DNA of 64,000 bases, taken from Bailinhaonella thermotolerans. GTDB taxonomy: Bacteria; Actinomycetota; Actinomycetes; Streptosporangiales; Streptosporangiaceae. This document shows, piece by piece, positions 60,767-64,000 of the stretch. The DNA is taken from NCBI RefSeq assembly GCF_003594875.1, contig NZ_QZEY01000008.1, positions 1-64,000 of the forward strand. The letters run 5' to 3'. Every line of letters begins with the position of its first letter. The stretch's first letter is position 1. A program made the translations under genes and the position numbers. The notes under the pieces are model-generated. The model saw nothing but the letters and a program-made list of their open reading frames with translations. It made no database searches and was not told the DNA's origin.

Positions 60767-62176
60767 TCACCAGGTGGTGGGCTTGGTCGTGGTGAAGAGC
60801 CAGGTGTGGAAGAAGGAGTCGAGCTGCTGCCCCGAGACCTTCTCGGCCAGGTCGATGAACTCGTCGGTGGTCGCCGTGCCGTACTTGTGCTCGGCGGTCC
60901 AGCGGCGCATGACGGTGAAGAACTTCTCGTCGCCGATCTTGACGCGGAGCTGCTGGAGCGTCATGCCACCGCGGGTGTAGACCGCGCTCTGGAACATGTG
61001 GTCGCGGGTCGGGTCGCCGATCCGGTAGGTCCAGAACACGTTGTCGGCCGGGGTGGAGTTGTAGGCGTTGAGGAAGGCCTGCTGGGCGGGGATGCCGCCG
61101 TGGGTCTCGTCCCAGTACCACTGGACGAAGCGCGCGAAGCCCTCGTTCAGCCAGATGTGCTTCCAGTCCCGGACGGACACGCTGTTGCCGAACCACTGGT
61201 GCGCGATCTCGTGGACGACCGTGGTGAAGTTGCGCGGCCGGGTGTAGACGGGGCGGCTCTGGGTCTCCAGGGCGTACCCCAGGCGGCCGGCCTCGTTGTC
61301 GTCGGTGATCGAGCCCGTCGTCGTGAACGGGTACGGCCCGTAGACGTCGGCCAGCTCGTCGGTGGACTGGCTGGTCGCGGCCGGGGTCGCGATCGCGTCG
61401 GGGTGCGCGGCGGCGTCGGGGTCCACAGCGTCGAGCTGCCAGATCCCCTTGCGCGTCCGCGTGGTGCTCACGTTGAACTTGCCGATCGTGGCCGTGGCCA
61501 GGTAGGTCGCCATCGGGCGGTCCTCGAACCAGGTGAAGCTGGTCTTGTCGCCCCGGTCGCGCTGGGCCAGCAGCCGGCCGTTGCCGATGGCCGCCAGGCC
61601 CTTGGGCACGGTCATCGTGACCGTGAACGTGGCCTTGTCCTTGGGGTGGTCGTTGGCCGGGTACCACGTGTTCGCGCCGTTCGGCTCGCAGACCACGACC
61701 GCCCCGTCGTCGGTGTGGACCCAGCCGTACGGCAGGCCGAAGATGATCGGGCCGCCGCGGGTCTGCGGCACGCCGCCGTACTTCACCGAGACCGTGAAGG
61801 GCCGGTTCTTCTTCAGCCCGGTCCGCGGGGTGATGACCAGTTCGTCGGCCTCACGGGTGAACCTCGCGGGGGCGCCGTTGACGCGCACCTCGGAGACGGT
61901 CATGCCGTGCAGGTCGAGGTTGAAGCGGGACAGGCGCTGGGTGGCCGCGGCCGCGATCTTGGCGCTGCCCTCCAGCCGGTCGGTGGCCGGGTCGTACGCC
62001 AGGTCCAGGTCGTAGTGCTTGACGTCGTAGCCTCCGTTGCCGAGTTCGGGGAAGTAGGAGTCCCCGAGCCCCGGCGCGCCGGGGGTGTACGGCGCTGCCG
62101 CCGCGGGTGGCGCGATCGCGATCAGGCAGGCCGCCGCCGTGCCGAGCGCGGCGAGGAGACGTGTGGGTGCCGCCAT
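60767..62176 (-). CDS. Secreted M1-family metallopeptidase
   Basis: A 469-residue protein; ATG at 62176 with AAGGGAA upstream. A signal peptide ends at about residue 28 (AAAA-PYT). An M1 saddle domain (about 30-210) precedes the catalytic domain with zinc ligands in HEIAHQW (His322, Glu323, His326) and Glu345 (LNEGFA) in the HExxH-x18-E spacing. The usual GAMEN exopeptidase motif is replaced by GYALETQ. The protein stops shortly after the thermolysin-like domain, so the long helical C-terminal domain of full M1 aminopeptidases is missing. Confidence 0.92.
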   Translation of the reverse strand: MAAPTRLLAALGTAAACLIAIAPPAAAAPYTPGAPGLGDSYFPELGNGGYDVKHYDLDLAYDPATDRLEGSAKIAAAATQRLSRFNLDLHGMTVSEVRVNGAPARFTREADELVITPRTGLKKNRPFTVSVKYGGVPQTRGGPIIFGLPYGWVHTDDGAVVVCEPNGANTWYPANDHPKDKATFTVTMTVPKGLAAIGNGRLLAQRDRGDKTSFTWFEDRPMATYLATATIGKFNVSTTRTRKGIWQLDAVDPDAAAHPDAIATPAATSQSTDELADVYGPYPFTTTGSITDDNEAGRLGYALETQSRPVYTRPRNFTTVVHEIAHQWFGNSVSVRDWKHIWLNEGFARFVQWYWDETHGGIPAQQAFLNAYNSTPADNVFWTYRIGDPTRDHMFQSAVYTRGGMTLQQLRVKIGDEKFFTVMRRWTAEHKYGTATTDEFIDLAEKVSGQQLDSFFHTWLFTTTKPTTW

Positions 62177-62314
62177 CGAGGTTCCCTTCGCACGGGATCG
62201 TCCGGGCATCTAGGAGGCTGACCGCCGCCCGCCGCCCCGGCATCGGCAAAGGTTGACAATCTTCGCAATAGGCTTGATCACCGACTGCCCCGAAAAGCAC
62301 CAGAGGTAACACCT

Positions 62315-62935
62315 GTGACGACCGACAACCGGAGCTCTCTGCGCGGCCGCACCCTCGGCCAGTTGCTCTTCGCCAGCCGATGGCTCCAGGCGCCGCTGTA
62401 CGTGGGGCTGATCGTGGCCCAGGGGGCCTACGTCTGCAACTTCATGCTCGAACTGTGGCACCTGCTGGACGTGACGTTCAGCGGCGGGCTGCCGGCCGGG
62501 GAGCGCGAGAAGGTCATCATGCTCACGGTGCTGGGCCTGGTGGACGTCGTGATGATCGCCAACCTGCTCATCATGGTGATCGTGGGCGGATACGAGACGT
62601 TCGTCTCGCGCGTGCGGATCGACGGGCACCCGGACGAGCCCGAGTGGCTGTCGCACGTCAACGCCAACGTGCTGAAGGTCAAGCTGGCCACCGCGATCAT
62701 CGGGATCTCGTCGGTCCACCTGCTCCAGACGTTCATCAACGCGGCCAAGGTCCCGCCGCAGACCATGATGTGGCAGACGATCATCCACCTGGCGTTCGTC
62801 GCCTCCGCGATCGCCCTGGCGCTCATCGACCGCATCATGACGCCCCCCGGCGGCCACGGCCACGCGCAGCCGCACCGCGCCCCGGCCGAGCGCCCGCGTT
62901 CCTCCGGCGCGGAGCCCGAACTCGCCTCCCACTGA
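62315..62935 (+). CDS. UPF0114 (YqhA) family membrane protein
   Basis: A 206-residue protein with GTG at 62315 and AGAGGTAA upstream. The family pattern is clear: [84 protein letters not shown] and [22 protein letters not shown], giving four spans. Related proteins are implicated in ion or small-molecule flux, but the function is unsettled. A perfect TTGACA (62251-62256) lies upstream without an evident -10. The C-terminus is a His/Pro-rich tail. Confidence 0.9.
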   Translation: MTTDNRSSLRGRTLGQLLFASRWLQAPLYVGLIVAQGAYVCNFMLELWHLLDVTFSGGLPAGEREKVIMLTVLGLVDVVMIANLLIMVIVGGYETFVSRVRIDGHPDEPEWLSHVNANVLKVKLATAIIGISSVHLLQTFINAAKVPPQTMMWQTIIHLAFVASAIALALIDRIMTPPGGHGHAQPHRAPAERPRSSGAEPELASH

Positions 62936-63074
62936 CCCGCCCCGCCCCGCGCCACCCGTCCCGTGCGGCTGGCGCCCGCCGTACCGCCCCACGCCGTACG
63001 GCGGGCGCGAGCCGTACCGCCCCCGTGCCGTGCGGCGGGAGCGAGCCGTACGGCACGGGCAGGGGCGTCAGGGG

Positions 63075-63722
63075 CTAGCTGTAGGGCGACGGGCCGGTGG
63101 GGTAGGGGGCGGGGCGCGCGCGGGGGCGGCGGAAGACCCAGCCGGCGAGGACGCCGCCCAGCAGGCCGAACAGGTGGCCCTGCCAGGACACGCCCTCCTG
63201 CGTGGGCAGGACGCCCCAGATGATGCCGCCGTAGAGCAGGACGACGACGATGGCGAGCGCGATGTCGAGCGTGCGGCGGTCGAAGACGCCGCGCGCGAGG
63301 AGGAATCCGAAGTAGCCGAAGACGAGGCCGCTCGCGCCGATGGTGACGCTGTTCGGCGGGCTCGTGAACCAGACGCCGATCCCGCTGACCATGATGATCA
63401 CCAGGGAGGCGCCGAGGAAGCGGCCGACGCCGCGCAGCGCCGCCATGAAGCCGAGCACGAGCAGCGGCCAGGAGTTGGCGATCAGGTGCTCGAAGCCCAG
63501 GTGCAGGAACGGGGCCAGGAAGATGCCGATCAGGCCGTCCGTGGTGTACGGGCGGATGCCGTAGGCGTCCAGCGGGTTGCCGAGCACGAAGTCGACGATC
63601 TCGATCGCCCAGAGCGCCGCGACCAGTGAGACCAGGAGCACGCCCACCCGGAGGGCGCTCGCCGCGCCGCGCGTGACCGGGGAGGAGGGGCGGCGCCCGG
63701 CGGGAGGAGTGACGTAGCCCAT
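63075..63722 (-). CDS. Rhomboid-family intramembrane serine protease
   Basis: A 215-residue protein with about six spans. The catalytic Ser lies in TIGASGLVFGYFG and the catalytic His in SWQGHLFGLLGG; HLGFEHLIANSWPLLVLG supplies the oxyanion-side His and Asn. Rhomboids cleave membrane-spanning substrates within the bilayer. ATG at 63722, with GGGCTACG-type upstream sequence and no strong ribosome binding site. The C-terminus is a Pro/Arg-rich tail. The substrate is unknown. Confidence 0.93.
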   Translation of the reverse strand: MGYVTPPAGRRPSSPVTRGAASALRVGVLLVSLVAALWAIEIVDFVLGNPLDAYGIRPYTTDGLIGIFLAPFLHLGFEHLIANSWPLLVLGFMAALRGVGRFLGASLVIIMVSGIGVWFTSPPNSVTIGASGLVFGYFGFLLARGVFDRRTLDIALAIVVVLLYGGIIWGVLPTQEGVSWQGHLFGLLGGVLAGWVFRRPRARPAPYPTGPSPYS

Positions 63723-63778
63723 GCGCCCAAGGTACTTCGCGGTTCAGCGAAGAGCGCACGATCGATCACGAACTGGGC

Positions 63779-63808
63779 CCCCGCCGGGATCGGCCGATCC
63801 CGGCGGGG
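63779..63808 (-). terminator. 30-bp perfect palindrome behind the crotonase gene
   Basis: CCCCGCCGGGATCGG and its exact complement join without a loop base (63779-63808). It lies 10 bases behind the crotonase stop and 57 bases ahead of the rhomboid start. It probably terminates the minus-strand crotonase transcript. Confidence 0.6.
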
Positions 63809-63817
63809 CGCCCGGGG

Positions 63818-64000
63818 CTACTCGCCCTTCCAGTCCGGGGCGCGCTTCTCGGCGAACGCCGCCGCGCCCTCCATGGCGTCCTTGGAGCCGAACACCGGGT
63901 TGATGATCGCGCCCTGCCTGTCCCACATCTCGTCCTGGGACCAGTCGGCCGACTCGACCACGACCCGCTTGCTGGCCAGCAGCGCGAGCGGGGCGTTCGC
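63818..64000 (-). CDS. Enoyl-CoA hydratase/crotonase family protein, C-terminal part
   Basis: The last 60 codons of a gene that enters from beyond the window end: ...ASKRVVVESADWSQDEMWDRQGAIINPVFGSKDAMEGAAAFAEKRAPDWKGE. The FGSKDAMEGAAAFAEKRAPxWKG ending is the standard crotonase C-terminus. The active-site part lies outside, so the exact reaction cannot be judged. Confidence 0.88.
   Translation of the reverse strand, partial: ANAPLALLASKRVVVESADWSQDEMWDRQGAIINPVFGSKDAMEGAAAFAEKRAPDWKGE

Noticed and set aside
62251-62280. Promoter for the UPF0114 gene from the perfect TTGACA
   Set aside because: No acceptable -10 hexamer lies 16-18 bases downstream, so it is mentioned only in the gene entry.

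Overview
This is a very GC-rich window (roughly 72-73% by eye) from a chromosome of an actinomycete. The ribosomal-protein and rpoB layout, the many GTG and TTG starts, the stand-alone LuxR-STAND regulators, the SigE-type sigma factors, IdeR, UdgX and the Mce-associated genes all fit a Streptomyces/Streptosporangium/Actinomadura-like organism. The genus is an inference and cannot be fixed from the sequence alone.

Layout. 1-8471 (minus strand) is the conserved transcription/translation block, read right to left: tRNA-Trp, secE, nusG, rplK, rplA, a lipoprotein gene, rplJ, rplL, an MlaF/Mkl-type ABC ATPase, two Mce-associated membrane proteins, and the first ten codons of rpoB (TTG start, positions 30-1) behind its own promoter. 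8663-9868 is an aspartate aminotransferase. 10000-15728 holds three sigma-factor/membrane-partner pairs around an adenosine deaminase. 16288-21302 holds two tandem paralogous LuxR-STAND regulators. 21592-30133 has a methyltransferase, an IclR/acyl-CoA dehydrogenase divergent pair, a TlpA/CcdA-type redox pair, an hsp20-merR heat-shock operon with a clear operator, an enoyl-CoA hydratase and a thiolase under a twin-palindrome operator. 30226-35430 holds a membrane protein, a third LuxR-STAND regulator, and a quinone-oxidoreductase-like/DsbA-like pair. 35482-37698 is a class F-type sortase next to a likely wall-anchored substrate. 37949-45926 holds a long-chain-type acyl-CoA dehydrogenase, a carboxylesterase, a 55-residue membrane protein, an alpha/beta hydrolase, a PAS-GAF-PP2C-HATPase stress regulator, an IdeR-type iron regulator and UdgX. 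46014-53613 holds an MFS transporter, pdxH, citrate synthase, a large unrecognised membrane protein with an extracytoplasmic type-1 periplasmic-binding fold, and serC. 53855-64000 holds an XRE regulator with two small unknown proteins, an HxlR/MFS/flavoprotein cluster, a self-regulated winged-helix/membrane-protein operon, a MraY/WecA-type transferase, an M1 peptidase, a UPF0114 protein, a rhomboid protease and a crotonase cut by the window end.

Cross-cutting signals. The palindrome GCCGTACGGC (core CCGTACGG) occurs dozens of times, in gaps, in tandem arrays and inside genes, far above chance. Short tandem-repeat arrays sit behind many genes. Several promoters can be read with their operators (rpoB, hsp20, thiolase, winged-helix/membrane operon, HxlR/MFS). 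The best candidates for undescribed biology are the iterated palindrome, the chimeric membrane/binding protein at 49309-52323, the winged-helix/membrane operon at 58370-59118 and the XRE/small-protein cluster at 53855-55769.
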